DNA of 64,000 bases, taken from NCBI RefSeq assembly GCF_000364445.2, contig NZ_CP043538.1, forward strand, positions 4,421,447-4,485,446. The letters are read 5' to 3'. The notes beneath the pieces are model-generated. The model saw only the letters and a list, made by a program, of their open reading frames with translations. It was not told the origin of the DNA and searched no databases. Every line of letters begins with the position of its first letter. Position 1 is the stretch's first letter. Source of the DNA: Methylobacterium mesophilicum SR1.6/6. Lineage in GTDB: Bacteria > Pseudomonadota > Alphaproteobacteria > Rhizobiales > Beijerinckiaceae. Shown here piece by piece: positions 18,210 to 27,877 of the stretch. The translations under genes and the position numbers were made by a program.

Positions 18210-18641
18210 GGCGGCCCGTCTCCGGCCGATCGCGTGGGGCGCGAGAGACCATCCTGGATCCCAGGATGTCGCTCGCGCGGCTTGAGCCTTCGGGCGGACT
18301 CGGCTGCCCCGGCTTGGATGACGTTCTGGAAAAGCGGTGCCGCGATGTCGGGTTCGCGGCGTCAGCGATTCTGCGTTGAGGCGATTCCGGCGGTCGGCAC
18401 GCGCCGATGACGTACAGCGACGCGCACCACCCGTCAGCCGCGACGATCATTGATGACGATCGGGCGGATCGGGAAAAGAGGGGCACCGCGTCTGCGAAGC
18501 CCGCCGCTGCTTCCACGACAGATGCGGCTCAGTTTGAACCCTGGCGCATCGCGTCGGCATGGACTTCTGTCAATTTCCCGACAAGGCGGATCCTCATGAG
18601 GGCGTGGCGTCCAATCGCCGCAAGGGTCTACACGCAAGGGT
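18210..18641. other. Convergent intergenic region with small hairpin
   Basis: This 432-bp region separates the convergent GT2 and Wzz-like genes. A perfect 8-bp stem (CATCCTGG/CCAGGATG) lies at 18250-18268 without a T-run, so termination is only possible. No coding sequence is supported. Confidence 0.45.
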
Positions 18642-18648
18642 CTACACG
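18621..18648. repeat. Tandem 14-bp duplication at the end of the Wzz-like gene
   Basis: CAAGGGTCTACACG occurs twice in immediate succession, at 18621-18634 and 18635-18648. The second copy contains the stop codon (18642-18644) of the minus-strand gene, so the duplication leaves a second, untranslated copy of its last codons. Confidence 0.8.
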
Positions 18649-20303
18649 TTGTGAAGAACCGCGCCGGTGACGGCAGCGCCCGCATTCCTCAAGGTCTTGA
18701 CGGCCTCCAAGACTTCATCGGCGGTGGTGCGTGTCGCCTCGACGATGATAACGACCGCATCCGCTTGCCGCGCGGCCGCCAGAGTGTCTGCAGAGTCAGA
18801 CAGCGATGGTAGATCGAGGACAACATGGCTCGTCGCTCGCCACCGGTTGACGACCTTCTGAAATGCCGGCGAGCCGAGATAGATGCCGGTGCCGATCTCG
18901 CGGGACGGCATCCGTGCCGGAAGTATCGAAGCGCCCTGGAATTCCAATAGCTTCGCCGACGACACTTTTTCGGGCTCGAGGAGAAGCCCGGCTAAAGTGT
19001 CATAATCTTCGACCTCCGAATCCAGCCCGAGATACTCGGGCTTGGTTCCGTAGATGTCGGCGTCTATCAGGACTGCCAGTTCGCCGCTCTCGCGAATGAT
19101 TTTGACCAGGCTCAGCCCGATCAGCGGTGAGGCTGATCGCGTGCCACAGCTCACGAACGCCACGATGCCCGCCTCGTCGAGGCCACGCGTCGACAACTCC
19201 ATCATGATCGACGTCCTGAGATTGCGAATCCCAAGCACGGTCTTCGTGTCGTTGAGCCATTGGGCACTTGTCCGACGAAGATCGAACGCGTCGCGTCGCC
19301 CCCGTGCGTTCGGGCGAGGAACGGAGGGGAGCGTCGCGAGGCAGGACAGGCCGACGCGCTGAGCGAGGTCCTGGGGCGTGCGTATCCGGCGATCGAGCGC
19401 CTGGCGAATGGCGACGACGAGCAAGCCTCCGACGATTCCCACGGTCGCGCCGAGACCGAGAATGAGCGGCTTGCGTGGGGCCGACGGTTTGAGCGGCTGG
19501 AGTGCCGCGCCGATGATCCGGGCATCGGCATCGGGTGTCGGCGCGTCAGGCAGGCTGCCGTTGGACACGGCCGTGGCCGCCGAGCGCGCCTGAGAGTTCA
19601 GCGCATTCACTCGGCCCTGCAGAAACTCGGCGCCGTTCTTCGCGGCGTCGGCCTTCGCCGCAATCGATTGCCATAGGTAGGCGGATGCGGCCGCATTGGC
19701 GATACGCCGTGCCAGGGTCGGATCTCCCGACGTGTAGGAGACCTCGACGACGTAGGACTGGCCGACGCGTCGAACGCTGAATTGTTGTACGAAATTCTCG
19801 AACTTGATCTGAAGCACCGTGTCAGGGCTGGGCGGCGCATTGGACAGGCCGAGCATTCCTCTGAGGCTGAAGCCCGAGGGTCCGCGCTTGTCGGGCGCTT
19901 CGAAGGCAAATGCCGGATTGTTCGCGAGATCAAGACTGTTGAAGACATTCGCCAACAGCCGCTCCGATCGCAGGACTTGAAGCTCACTCTCGGCTCTGCT
20001 GGTGTCGAGGCTGTTCGCGCTTGACGAGTCGGAGTTGGCCGAACCGACTGGCCGGCGAGGATCGAGCAGAAGGGTCGCGGTCGCCGTGTAGGTGGGTTTG
20101 GCCGTTATCGCGTAGAACGCCGCCAAGCCGACACAGATCACGACCCAGGAGAGCACCACGTATTTCTGGCGTATCGCCGCTTTCAGAGCAGCGGAGAGGA
20201 CAGCCAGAGGGCCATCTGGCAGTTCGGCGGAGGGAACACCCGGGAGGGGACGGATGGGCTGAAGGCGATCAGGCGGGATCCGATTATGAGTGTTCACGCT
20301 CAC
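18642..20303 (-). CDS. Polysaccharide co-polymerase (Wzz/GumC-type) with degenerate BY-kinase-like domain
   Basis: A 553-residue exopolysaccharide chain-length protein. One helix (VVLSWVVICVGLAAFYAITA, about residues 48-68) precedes the Wzz periplasmic region (YTATATLLLDPRRP), a second helix lies near residues 280-300, and a cytoplasmic P-loop-like domain begins near residue 375. In that domain the Walker A position reads VSCGTRSASPLIGLSLV and lacks the GKS/T, while the second motif VLIDADIYGTKPEYLGL and the later VVLDLPSL are kept. There is no C-terminal tyrosine cluster. It is therefore probably a regulatory or structural co-polymerase, not an active kinase. GTG 20303 follows the upstream stop by one base; GTG 20297 is better spaced from GAGG. 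Confidence 0.83.
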   Translation of the reverse strand: MSVNTHNRIPPDRLQPIRPLPGVPSAELPDGPLAVLSAALKAAIRQKYVVLSWVVICVGLAAFYAITAKPTYTATATLLLDPRRPVGSANSDSSSANSLDTSRAESELQVLRSERLLANVFNSLDLANNPAFAFEAPDKRGPSGFSLRGMLGLSNAPPSPDTVLQIKFENFVQQFSVRRVGQSYVVEVSYTSGDPTLARRIANAAASAYLWQSIAAKADAAKNGAEFLQGRVNALNSQARSAATAVSNGSLPDAPTPDADARIIGAALQPLKPSAPRKPLILGLGATVGIVGGLLVVAIRQALDRRIRTPQDLAQRVGLSCLATLPSVPRPNARGRRDAFDLRRTSAQWLNDTKTVLGIRNLRTSIMMELSTRGLDEAGIVAFVSCGTRSASPLIGLSLVKIIRESGELAVLIDADIYGTKPEYLGLDSEVEDYDTLAGLLLEPEKVSSAKLLEFQGASILPARMPSREIGTGIYLGSPAFQKVVNRWRATSHVVLDLPSLSDSADTLAAARQADAVVIIVEATRTTADEVLEAVKTLRNAGAAVTGAVLHNV

Positions 20304-20304
20304 C

Positions 20305-22311
20305 TCAAGCCTTGTGTCTGATCTGCAGCGCCCGCTCCGGCTCGACGCGGCCCCGTAAAGCGTCCATGGCGCCCTTCACATTGCCGCGCAGACGTCCGCG
20401 CCGATCGATGAATGATTCCGGGACAGGCCATCGGGCTAAATTGCTGACAACGTTGCGGAATATTTGGCCAGTGACCTGAGAGAACGTCATCGTGCCCTTT
20501 CGCAGCATATACAAAGGGTTGACGACCTGCGAGTAGCCGAGCCGATCACCGGAAACCCGGCCGCTTTTCACACCGAGATGGACGCCGCGGGCTTCCATGC
20601 ATTGCACGAGCCTACCTCCCTTGGCCGCGAGCGCGGCTCCGAAGTCGCGATCCTCAAGCCAACCGTACAGGACCAGGCGTTCGTCAAAGCGCAGCGTGCC
20701 GATCGCCGAGCGGCGAAACGCCATGTTGCAGCCATAGGGACTGTAACCGTCGATCAGGGCCGTCGGCTCGACCGCCTGCAAGGCGTTGAGCAGGCGGTCG
20801 ACTTCGTCGAACTGAAGCCCCGGGCCCTTGATCCCATCGGCGATGACCTGGCCTGTGAAGCCGACGAGATCGGGCTCATCTCGAAACTGCCGCGTCGCGA
20901 TCGACAACCAATCGGCTGCGGGCACGAAGTCGTCGTCGAAGAATGCGACCACGTCGATGGAATCCGGCAGCGCGGCCAGTGCAGCATTGCGCTGGGCGGC
21001 GAGACCTGGACGCCCGGTCACGATGGTGACGTCAGGATTGGCGGCCGCCTCGCCCGCATCGGCAACAGCGGTACAGGAAACGATCACCGCGGCGGGCTTG
21101 TGCGTTTGGCGATCAAGGATCCGTTGAAGCGTCTGCGTGACGATGCCGGGCCGGCCCAGGGTCGCGATGACCACCGCGACGTTGGGCAGGGGCTTGGCGG
21201 TCGGGGTGGGCGCGCTGGGTCGACGCTTCGGGCTGCGCATGCAGTCGAAATATCCTTGCGCAGTGTCATTCCAGGTGAAGAGAGACGCTTGAGCACGCCC
21301 GCGATCGATGAGTTCGGCGCGCAGACTGCAATTCGTTGCCAGTTCGCGAATATGTGCCATCCAGCGGTGGGGTTGATCCGGCGGCGCGAACAACGCGGCG
21401 TCTCCGCAAATCTCCGGCAAGCTGGCGCGATCGGTCGAGACGACCGGGCAACCGAGGGCCATCGCTTCAAGGGCCGGTAGGCCGAAACCTTCGGTGAGCG
21501 ACGGGAAGGCGAGGCACAGAGCGTGCTCCATGAGGAAGGCGAGGTCGTGGTCGGTGACGAAGCCGATGCTCTGTACGTTATCGCTGTGCTGCAAATCCTC
21601 CTGGGCGTAGATTCCGGCGTGACCACCGGCGACGACGAGATCGATCCCGAGAGCGGCGAGTTCAGGAGCAAGCTGGAGCAGCAGTCGTAAGTTCTTGTGG
21701 CGGGCTCGGGAACCGAGCGCCAAGACGAACGGGCGCGCTACGCCGTCCGGATCGCGGCGCAGCGCCGATCTTGCGCGAGTCGCCTGCCCGGGATCCCACT
21801 GCCGGACATGTTCGTGCCCGTTGGGAAGCACGACGATGTCCGATACTTTCAATCCCAGATGCTGAGCGATCTGTGTCGCCGAAAATCTGGACACTGTCAC
21901 GATCCGAGCCGCGCGCTTGGCGAGCACCGGCTGAAGGGTCTTGTAGAACGTGCGGAACGCGAAACCGTAGCTTTCCGGGGCCACGAAGACATTCGCGTCG
22001 TGGATGCACACGACTTGATCTTTTTTCAGAACCGGTGCCGTATTGCAGAAGTTGAGCAGAGCATCGGGCCATGCGCGCGGCAGGGCGAATTGTTCCCAGC
22101 GTTGACCACCCTGACCGCCGATCCTGAGGAGCGGCAACCCGTCGAGATCAGGATCCTGAGCGTCCCGCGGCGAGAGGAGGGGGACCGTTTCTCCTCGAGC
22201 GACGAGGACCGCACTCATGGCACGGCTCACATTCATGGCGTATCTCTGGACGCCGGTCATCGGCTGCGTCAGAAATCGTCCGTTAATTCCGAATGATCCG
22301 AGCGTGCTCAT
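20305..22311 (-). CDS. Fused GT4-GT2 glycosyltransferase
   Basis: A 668-residue protein that joins two glycosyltransferases. Residues 1-350 are GT4: an N-terminal GRFLTQPMTGVQRYAMNV, the ALGSRARHKNL hinge and FPSLTEGFGLPALEAMALG with the nucleotide-sugar-binding Glu. After a proline/lysine-rich linker, residues about 370-580 are GT2: VAVVIATLGRPGIV, the DDD metal motif in VVAFFDDDFVPAADW, and a GWLEDRDFGAAL acid-base region. The short C-terminal tail is basic. Such a fusion could add two consecutive sugars. It is the first gene of a two-gene minus-strand unit with the Wzz-like protein, one base apart. ATG 22311 is the start. Confidence 0.87.
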   Translation of the reverse strand: MSTLGSFGINGRFLTQPMTGVQRYAMNVSRAMSAVLVARGETVPLLSPRDAQDPDLDGLPLLRIGGQGGQRWEQFALPRAWPDALLNFCNTAPVLKKDQVVCIHDANVFVAPESYGFAFRTFYKTLQPVLAKRAARIVTVSRFSATQIAQHLGLKVSDIVVLPNGHEHVRQWDPGQATRARSALRRDPDGVARPFVLALGSRARHKNLRLLLQLAPELAALGIDLVVAGGHAGIYAQEDLQHSDNVQSIGFVTDHDLAFLMEHALCLAFPSLTEGFGLPALEAMALGCPVVSTDRASLPEICGDAALFAPPDQPHRWMAHIRELATNCSLRAELIDRGRAQASLFTWNDTAQGYFDCMRSPKRRPSAPTPTAKPLPNVAVVIATLGRPGIVTQTLQRILDRQTHKPAAVIVSCTAVADAGEAAANPDVTIVTGRPGLAAQRNAALAALPDSIDVVAFFDDDFVPAADWLSIATRQFRDEPDLVGFTGQVIADGIKGPGLQFDEVDRLLNALQAVEPTALIDGYSPYGCNMAFRRSAIGTLRFDERLVLYGWLEDRDFGAALAAKGGRLVQCMEARGVHLGVKSGRVSGDRLGYSQVVNPLYMLRKGTMTFSQVTGQIFRNVVSNLARWPVPESFIDRRGRLRGNVKGAMDALRGRVEPERALQIRHKA

Positions 22312-23172
22312 GCTAAATTGCGTCCATCCGGAATCTGACTTCGTTGCTTGTCCGACGAAACATTCGCGTTGCGATGGACCGCGTTGAGGAATGTAAGCTC
22401 AGACAACGGCGTACCCGGCGCCGTTGCCAACAGCGCGTATCGTTCGGTTGAGTAGGATGGCGCCGAAGAAGAGTGTTGCGGACTATCAGCACACAACAAA
22501 TTCCATGAAATAAACGCTCATCTTGTATAAGCGCCGCGTTCGGGGCAAAGCCGGAAAGGCGTCTCTCCATCGAGTCCTGGCGTATGACGGCCGGCCGCCG
22601 TCCACGATTGAACCGGCCAGGTGCTGTTGGAAACTTTCACCATCATTGGACGCTCAACACGTTCGCTCAGACTGCCGCACGTCGGTTCGTCAGCGAAATG
22701 CTATCGCTTAACGTCAAGTTATGCATATCAGGCAACGGTTTCGCAAAGATCTGCCTCGGGGCAAAGTCCACTGAAATTGCCGAGAAATGCCGAAATAAAG
22801 TTAAACCTGCCGGTCGCCCGTGGATACCCGGGCGGGTGCTAGCCGCCAATTGCTCTCAGTACAAGGGCCGCAATCTACGCTGTGGCGGGATCAGCACTCG
22901 AGGACGAGGACAGCGGCCCCTGCGGCAGGAGGCGGACATCGCAGGGACGCTGGGCGCTCGGCGCGGTGATCCGGCATGCCACGGTCGAACAGACGCGCGC
23001 GTGAGACGTCATGTCATCGGATGGGAAGGGGCGGAGGCCCATACCAAGCGACGATCTGTGGGTCATGGTCGTACCGACGGCGCCCATCCCATCGTGCGAT
23101 GAGGCAACGTAGATGTCCTCGATCGGCATGTTCAAAATCGAGCGGGACCGCGAATGGAGCGAGCCAAAATTT
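22312..23172. other. 861-bp intergenic region of reduced GC, no supported gene
   Basis: The stretch lies between two minus-strand genes and must contain the promoter of the GT4-GT2/Wzz unit. Base composition is visibly more A/T-rich than the flanks around 22480-22800. Open frames here (for example 22584-23102 plus and 22875-23135 minus) have no recognisable family features or start context. It may be decayed coding DNA. Confidence 0.45.
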
Positions 23173-24522
23173 TCACGACGCTCGTGGAGCCGTCGTCCGC
23201 TCCAGATTGGCCTCGGCAGTCAGCGTAGAAACGCGTGCCGTCGGCTGATAGTCGAAGCCGCCCTGCCGGCCGAACGACTCGACGCCGAAGCTGCGCAGTC
23301 GCCGGCCGGCCGCCTCGGCCTTCTCTTGCGCGTTGTCCGTGTAGACCGGGTAGGCACAATGCACAAACTGCCCGCCCTCGAACTGCAGATTGCCGGCGAA
23401 AAGTTTGTTGTGTGAGACGTGATCGCGGAAGTTTTGCTCGGCCAGGGAAATGCTGTTGCCGGCGTGCGATGCGATCACTTCGACACCAAAATACTCCCGG
23501 CCGTTGACCCTGCCGTAGAAATCTGAATAGACGGTCAGCCTCTTCCAAGATCCGTCATTCGAAAAATTATAGAGTATGGAGCAATCAAAGCCACGTTCTC
23601 CGCAGAAGCTGAAGTATAGGCTTATCAGTGATACCGAAGACAGGCCGGGGTCCGGTTCCATTCCGCAGGCGGCGAGTGCCAGATTGATCGGTATTGTCGA
23701 GATTATCCGCCGCGCGATCACCTCGCGATCGCCGAGTTTCAGGAGGAAGCCATTATTGATCTTGCAGATCCGGTCTACCCTCTGACCAAGCTCGAAAACC
23801 GTGCCGCGTTCACGGAGCGTTGATGCTGCCACCGAATACAAGGCGTCGAAGCCTGCCTGCGGACGCGCCAATTGTCGGTTGGTCGGTGCCGATTGCGGAT
23901 GCGGCCTCAGATAGCGGAACAACTTGCCCAGTCGAGCATGATCCTTGATCCAAAGCATCCTCTTCTCCGCGAATTCCAAATCTACGGCTTGCGCCGGGAT
24001 CCCGAAGAAGCGCTTCATATAACTTTCGAGGCCTGATCGGTTCAAAAAGTAGTCGCCGATCCAATATCGAGCAAAGTCGCGCGCATTTTTTATTTCACGG
24101 TGAAACAACCTCGCGTATAAAACGGAAAATGCGATGCGCAGACATCCGCCTACTCCTGACTCGAGTATGTCCTTCTTTATCGAAAGCGGATATTGCGCGA
24201 TCTTGCCCTGAGGTGTCAGCTTACCCCATTCCGGTTCAATCGGAACGTAATGTTCCAGAAGTTCGGGGAAATGCCGTAGAAGCGGTGAGTCGTCTTGAAA
24301 GATCAAGCTGCCAATGTCGAAAGTGTAGCCGTTGAGCTCGCGATCGATATGGTTGCCGCCGAGCTTATCGAATTGGTCGATGACGAGAATTTTTTGACAG
24401 CCCTGATCGTGCAGTATCGAAGCCGAAACAAGCCCGCTGATCCCAGCTCCCAGCACGACCGCATCGTGGATCTCATTTGCCACAGTAACTCTGTTCCATT
24501 CGCGGGTTTGCGCGGGCGTCAT
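23173..24522 (-). CDS. FAD-dependent oxidoreductase, UDP-galactopyranose-mutase-like
   Basis: A 449-residue flavoprotein. The N-terminal dinucleotide motif is AVVLGAGISGLVSASIL, followed by an acidic strand end VIDQFDKLGGNHID and the DIGSLIFQ active-site strand, as in amine-oxidase and UDP-galactopyranose-mutase-like proteins. Such proteins sit in polysaccharide clusters and may ring-contract or otherwise modify a nucleotide sugar or lipid-linked sugar; the substrate is unknown. Its GC is low for the window (28 of 60 bases in the line at 23581), suggesting acquisition by transfer. ATG 24522 has no clear ribosome site; GTG 24483 (VANEIHDAVV) preceded by GGAACAGAG is a reasonable alternative. 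Confidence 0.75.
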   Translation of the reverse strand: MTPAQTREWNRVTVANEIHDAVVLGAGISGLVSASILHDQGCQKILVIDQFDKLGGNHIDRELNGYTFDIGSLIFQDDSPLLRHFPELLEHYVPIEPEWGKLTPQGKIAQYPLSIKKDILESGVGGCLRIAFSVLYARLFHREIKNARDFARYWIGDYFLNRSGLESYMKRFFGIPAQAVDLEFAEKRMLWIKDHARLGKLFRYLRPHPQSAPTNRQLARPQAGFDALYSVAASTLRERGTVFELGQRVDRICKINNGFLLKLGDREVIARRIISTIPINLALAACGMEPDPGLSSVSLISLYFSFCGERGFDCSILYNFSNDGSWKRLTVYSDFYGRVNGREYFGVEVIASHAGNSISLAEQNFRDHVSHNKLFAGNLQFEGGQFVHCAYPVYTDNAQEKAEAAGRRLRSFGVESFGRQGGFDYQPTARVSTLTAEANLERTTAPRAS

Positions 24523-25291
24523 CGAACCGTGATTATGCTCGGGAGATGCCCAACTTCCTCAAATGTAGGCATATTTCTCGAAATTACTTATTCGAATGAG
24601 CTATGGGATGCATTATATCAGGATTCGATGCTTGTCAAACGGTCGAATAGTAATGCGTCTTGGGCTTTATCGACTTTGCGGATTTGATCTCAGGAATCGA
24701 GAGCATACACCTGTTGGAACGGGCCGGCGCACTTGCACGGCACAACCACAGGATATTTCCCCCGGGTGACACCATAAACGGTGGCGAAGCAGAGTGAAGC
24801 TAAAATAGGAACGCTATTTTAATATGTAGAATACGCAAAAATTTGACTCAATTTGTCCGAAAATCGGAGGCGCTCGGTCGTTCTGACGAAGATATGTCAA
24901 ACTATCGACGTCAACCCGGAAAAATCCAGGTGCGCGATCCATGAGGCTTCGTTGAAGCAAAGCGACGCCTGCGTCCGAACGGCATGAGGCGGGGCTGCGG
25001 CTCGCGCGCCGGAGGCCACGACGATGAACGTGTCCCGGCTCGAGGATCTGCAGGAAGGCGACCGCCGGGTCGAACGTGTCGAGGGGATAATCTCCGCCGG
25101 ATGGATGGCCGGTCGGGCCATCTCACCTTGCCGCCTGTGTCGACGTCGGAGTGCCGCTCGCGATGTCGTGGATCTCCCTCGCGAGCGGGAATGCGGAACC
25201 GTCGGCGATAAACACCGCGCGATCGGCGCGCGACCACGTCATGGATAGAACGTGATCGCCGCTAGAGCTTCCTGCTGCCGGATTCGCAGGA
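24523..25291. other. AT-rich intergenic region with no supported gene
   Basis: About 770 bp of atypical DNA. Hand counts give 24/60 GC at 24541-24600 and 22/60 at 24781-24840. The first part probably carries the promoter of the flavoprotein gene. From about 24900 the GC rises again, but only short, mutually inconsistent frames occur. I see no complete gene. Confidence 0.5.
24801..24821. repeat. Perfect 8-bp inverted repeat in AT-rich DNA
   Basis: TAAAATAG and CTATTTTA flank GAACG. The perfect symmetry and the position about 280 bp upstream of the flavoprotein gene could mean an operator or a small terminator; neither can be shown from sequence alone. Confidence 0.35.
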
Positions 25292-25489
25292 TCAGTATTT
25301 CCGGATGATGGGTGCGGGTGCTGGGGCTTGGGGTGCGCCGAAGACGTAGCGGAACCCGACGGAGACGACGTCGGCGCTGGAATCGACCACGCCCGCGAAG
25401 GCGATGTTGCCGACGTTGTAGTCGCGCCCGATGCCGGCCAGGATCCGCGAGCGGTCGAGGAAGAAGTGCGAGTAGGCGAGGTTGAGGGG
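25292..25489 (-). pseudogene. C-terminal fragment of a FadL-type outer-membrane protein
   Basis: Only about the last 65 residues remain. They contain LNLAYSHFFLDRS and VDSSADVVSVGFRYVF, the closing beta-strands of FadL/OMPP1 long-chain fatty-acid porins, then a proline/alanine-rich tail ending RKY. The frame continues rightwards into tRNA-derived sequence, so the 5' nine-tenths of the gene is missing. The break coincides exactly with the start of the tRNA-derived duplication at 25490. It cannot make a functional porin. Confidence 0.7.
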
Positions 25490-25577
<88 letters not shown>

Positions 25578-25592
25578 AAACAAGCTCGAACG

Positions 25593-25627
25593 AAGCCCGC
25601 CGCGCCCATAAGCGCGGCGGGCTTTTT
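25593..25627 (+). terminator. Rho-independent terminator
   Basis: A perfect GC-rich stem (AGCCCGCCGCGC / GCGCGGCGGGCT) with a 6-base loop is followed by a run of T. It lies 16 bp after the tRNA CCA end and is probably the original tRNA terminator, retained with the fragment. Confidence 0.85.
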
Positions 25628-25873
25628 CGTGCGCCAACGCTGTCAAGCTCAACCAATTCGATATCCGCTCCTGGCAGGGGAGGGGGCAAGCCCGAGCTCA
25701 TTCGCCTGCCTTCCACGAACAATTCCAGGCCAGAGCCACCTCGATGTTGGCCTGGAAGGCACCCGGCCTTAAGATAGGTTGGGGTACGCCGTATCGCGCG
25801 GCAGCGGGGGGAGCAGCGATGGTATACGGAACGAGCGGCGCTTTCGCCGCCGAGCGGGACTGAAGACCGCGGC

Positions 25874-27877
25874 TTGCGGGTTCCGTCCTCAACGTACCCG
25901 AGCCCGGTCGTGGGCGTGCGTCGCGCGGTCCCGCGGTTGGTGCTCGCCGCGGCAGCCGCGCTCCCGATCCTGGCCGGCTTTCCGAGTCCGGCCCGTGCGT
26001 TCGATCTGTTCGGTCTCTTCAGCGGCGAGCCGGAGCCGCCGGCCCCCAGCCCGAACGCGCTGCCCTACACGTTGCGGATCACCGGGACCGACGACGAAGA
26101 CGTGCTCCGCGCCCTGCAGGATGCGTCAAGCCTCTATCGCCTACGGCAGGAACCGCCGCCAGACGGTGAAGGGCTCCTGCGCCGGGCCGAGACCGATCTG
26201 GCCAAACTCGCCGACGTGCTGTCAGGCTACGGGTTTTATCAGGGCACCGTCGGCGTGCGGATCGACGGCACGCCCGCGACAGGCCGGGCGGCAGAAGCCG
26301 TCAGGGCCGCGGAGGGCTGGCGCAATCGCGGCCTCGTCCCGATACGGATCGCCGTAGATCTCGGGCCGCGCTATCGGCTGCGGCGGATCACTGTCCGCGA
26401 CCCTGCTGGACGTCCCTTCCCGAATTCGGTCCTGCCGCCGCGCGTGACGCGCCTGGACGACGACACCGCGGCCCGTTCCGCGACGGTCCTGGCCCGCGAG
26501 GCGCAGATCATCGACCACTTCCGCGCCCAGGGCCATCCCTTCGCCAAGGCGGTCGCCCGGGACCCGGTGGTCGACGACGCCGCGCACGTGATGGATGTGA
26601 CCTTTACCATCGAGCCCGGGCCGGTCGCCGGTCTAGGCCCGGTGGCGGTGAGCGGCGCGCCGGGGATCGACCCGGCCACGATCCGCTCTTTCATCTACGC
26701 CGAGCCCGGCGATCCGTATTCGCCGCAGGCGGTGGCGGCGATCCGGCGGTCGGTGGCGCGGATCGAGGGCATCGGCGGCGTGCGGGTCCGGGAAGGCACG
26801 GCGCTCGACGCCGAAGGCAACCTGCCGCTGTTCGTCGAAGTCACCGAGCGCGAGCGCAACCTCGTGGGCATCTCGGCGCGCTACTCCACAGTCGACGGCC
26901 CGGGAGTGCGAGCCTACTACGCCAACCGGAACGTGTTTGGGGGCGGCGAGACCTTCCGGATCGACGCCGATCTCTATTATCTCGGCCTTGGCAACGATCC
27001 GTTCGCCACACAGCGCAAGATCGCAGGTATCGGCACCAACGGTCTCGGGGGGCGCCTCTCGGCGACCTACGTCCAGCCGGCCCTGTGGGGCAGCCGGAAC
27101 GACCTTCTGGCCAACGCCTTCGTCACCCGGGAGGTGCAGCAGAGCTACCTCGTGGATGGCGGCGGCGTATCGGCGGCGATCCGACACCGGTTCTCCGACA
27201 CGTTCTCGGCCCAGATCGGCCTCGACGCACAGATCGGCCGCTCGAAGGATGCGCTCGGCACGGTGAACTACCGGCTGATCGGCGTGCCGGCCTCGGTGAC
27301 CTACGACTCCACCGACAGCCTCCTCGATCCGACGCGCGGCGTGCGGGCGATCGCCTCGCTCGCCGTCTATCCGGGCGCGATCTCGTCGCCCGGGATCGTT
27401 GTCGCCAAGGCGCAGGGCTCCACCTACTACGCGCTGGACGAGGAAGCCCGGTACATCCTGGCCGGCCGGGTCGGCTTCGGCTCGGTCTCCGGCGCGCCGC
27501 TGGGCGACATCCCGGACAATTTCCGGTTTTTCGCCGGCGGCGGCGGCTCGGTGCGCGGCTATCCGTACCGGACGCTCGGACCCATCGGCCCGTTCAATCT
27601 GCCGATCGGCGGCCGCAGCCTGCTGGAGGCGTCCTTGGAGGCCCGGATCAAGGTCACCGACACGATCGGCGTGGTGCCGTTCTTCGACGCGGGCACCGCC
27701 TTCGCCTCCGCGGTGCCCGATTTCGACGAGAAGATCCGGAAATCGGTGGGCATCGGCCTGCGTTACTACACCGGAATCGGCCCGATCCGCGCGGATCTCG
27801 CCTTCCCGCTCGACCCCTACAAGGGCGGCCACGTCCGTCCGGCCGTCCTCTACCTCAGCCTGGGGCAGGCGTTCTGA
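25874..27877 (+). CDS. tamA: TamA, Omp85-family outer-membrane assembly protein
   Basis: A 667-residue BamA/TamA-type outer-membrane protein. A signal peptide (RLVLAAAAALPILAGFPSPARA) is followed by POTRA-like periplasmic segments (about residues 60-330) and a C-terminal 16-strand barrel region with the conserved VRGYPYRTLGP loop, GGRSLLEASLEARIKV and a final phenylalanine (LYLSLGQAF). With TamB it forms the translocation and assembly module for outer-membrane proteins and lipid trafficking. The start is uncertain: TTG 25874 is used, but GTG 25910 or 25916 would start closer to the signal peptide; no strong ribosome site is visible for any. tamB begins at the very next base after the stop. 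Confidence 0.93.
   Translation: MRVPSSTYPSPVVGVRRAVPRLVLAAAAALPILAGFPSPARAFDLFGLFSGEPEPPAPSPNALPYTLRITGTDDEDVLRALQDASSLYRLRQEPPPDGEGLLRRAETDLAKLADVLSGYGFYQGTVGVRIDGTPATGRAAEAVRAAEGWRNRGLVPIRIAVDLGPRYRLRRITVRDPAGRPFPNSVLPPRVTRLDDDTAARSATVLAREAQIIDHFRAQGHPFAKAVARDPVVDDAAHVMDVTFTIEPGPVAGLGPVAVSGAPGIDPATIRSFIYAEPGDPYSPQAVAAIRRSVARIEGIGGVRVREGTALDAEGNLPLFVEVTERERNLVGISARYSTVDGPGVRAYYANRNVFGGGETFRIDADLYYLGLGNDPFATQRKIAGIGTNGLGGRLSATYVQPALWGSRNDLLANAFVTREVQQSYLVDGGGVSAAIRHRFSDTFSAQIGLDAQIGRSKDALGTVNYRLIGVPASVTYDSTDSLLDPTRGVRAIASLAVYPGAISSPGIVVAKAQGSTYYALDEEARYILAGRVGFGSVSGAPLGDIPDNFRFFAGGGGSVRGYPYRTLGPIGPFNLPIGGRSLLEASLEARIKVTDTIGVVPFFDAGTAFASAVPDFDEKIRKSVGIGLRYYTGIGPIRADLAFPLDPYKGGHVRPAVLYLSLGQAF

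Noticed and set aside
18407..18670. 87-residue plus-strand frame between convergent genes
   Set aside because: It runs into the 3' end of the Wzz-like gene, has no ribosome site and contains the 14-bp duplication.
22584..23135. Overlapping frames of 172 (plus) and 86 (minus) residues in the low-GC gap
   Set aside because: No ribosome site, family motif or conserved-looking composition.
24897..25248. Short frames resembling a HigA-type antitoxin start (MARPAIHPAEII) on the minus strand and a 74-residue plus-strand frame
   Set aside because: Similarity stops after about a dozen residues, the frames conflict and no helix-turn-helix follows; at best decayed DNA.
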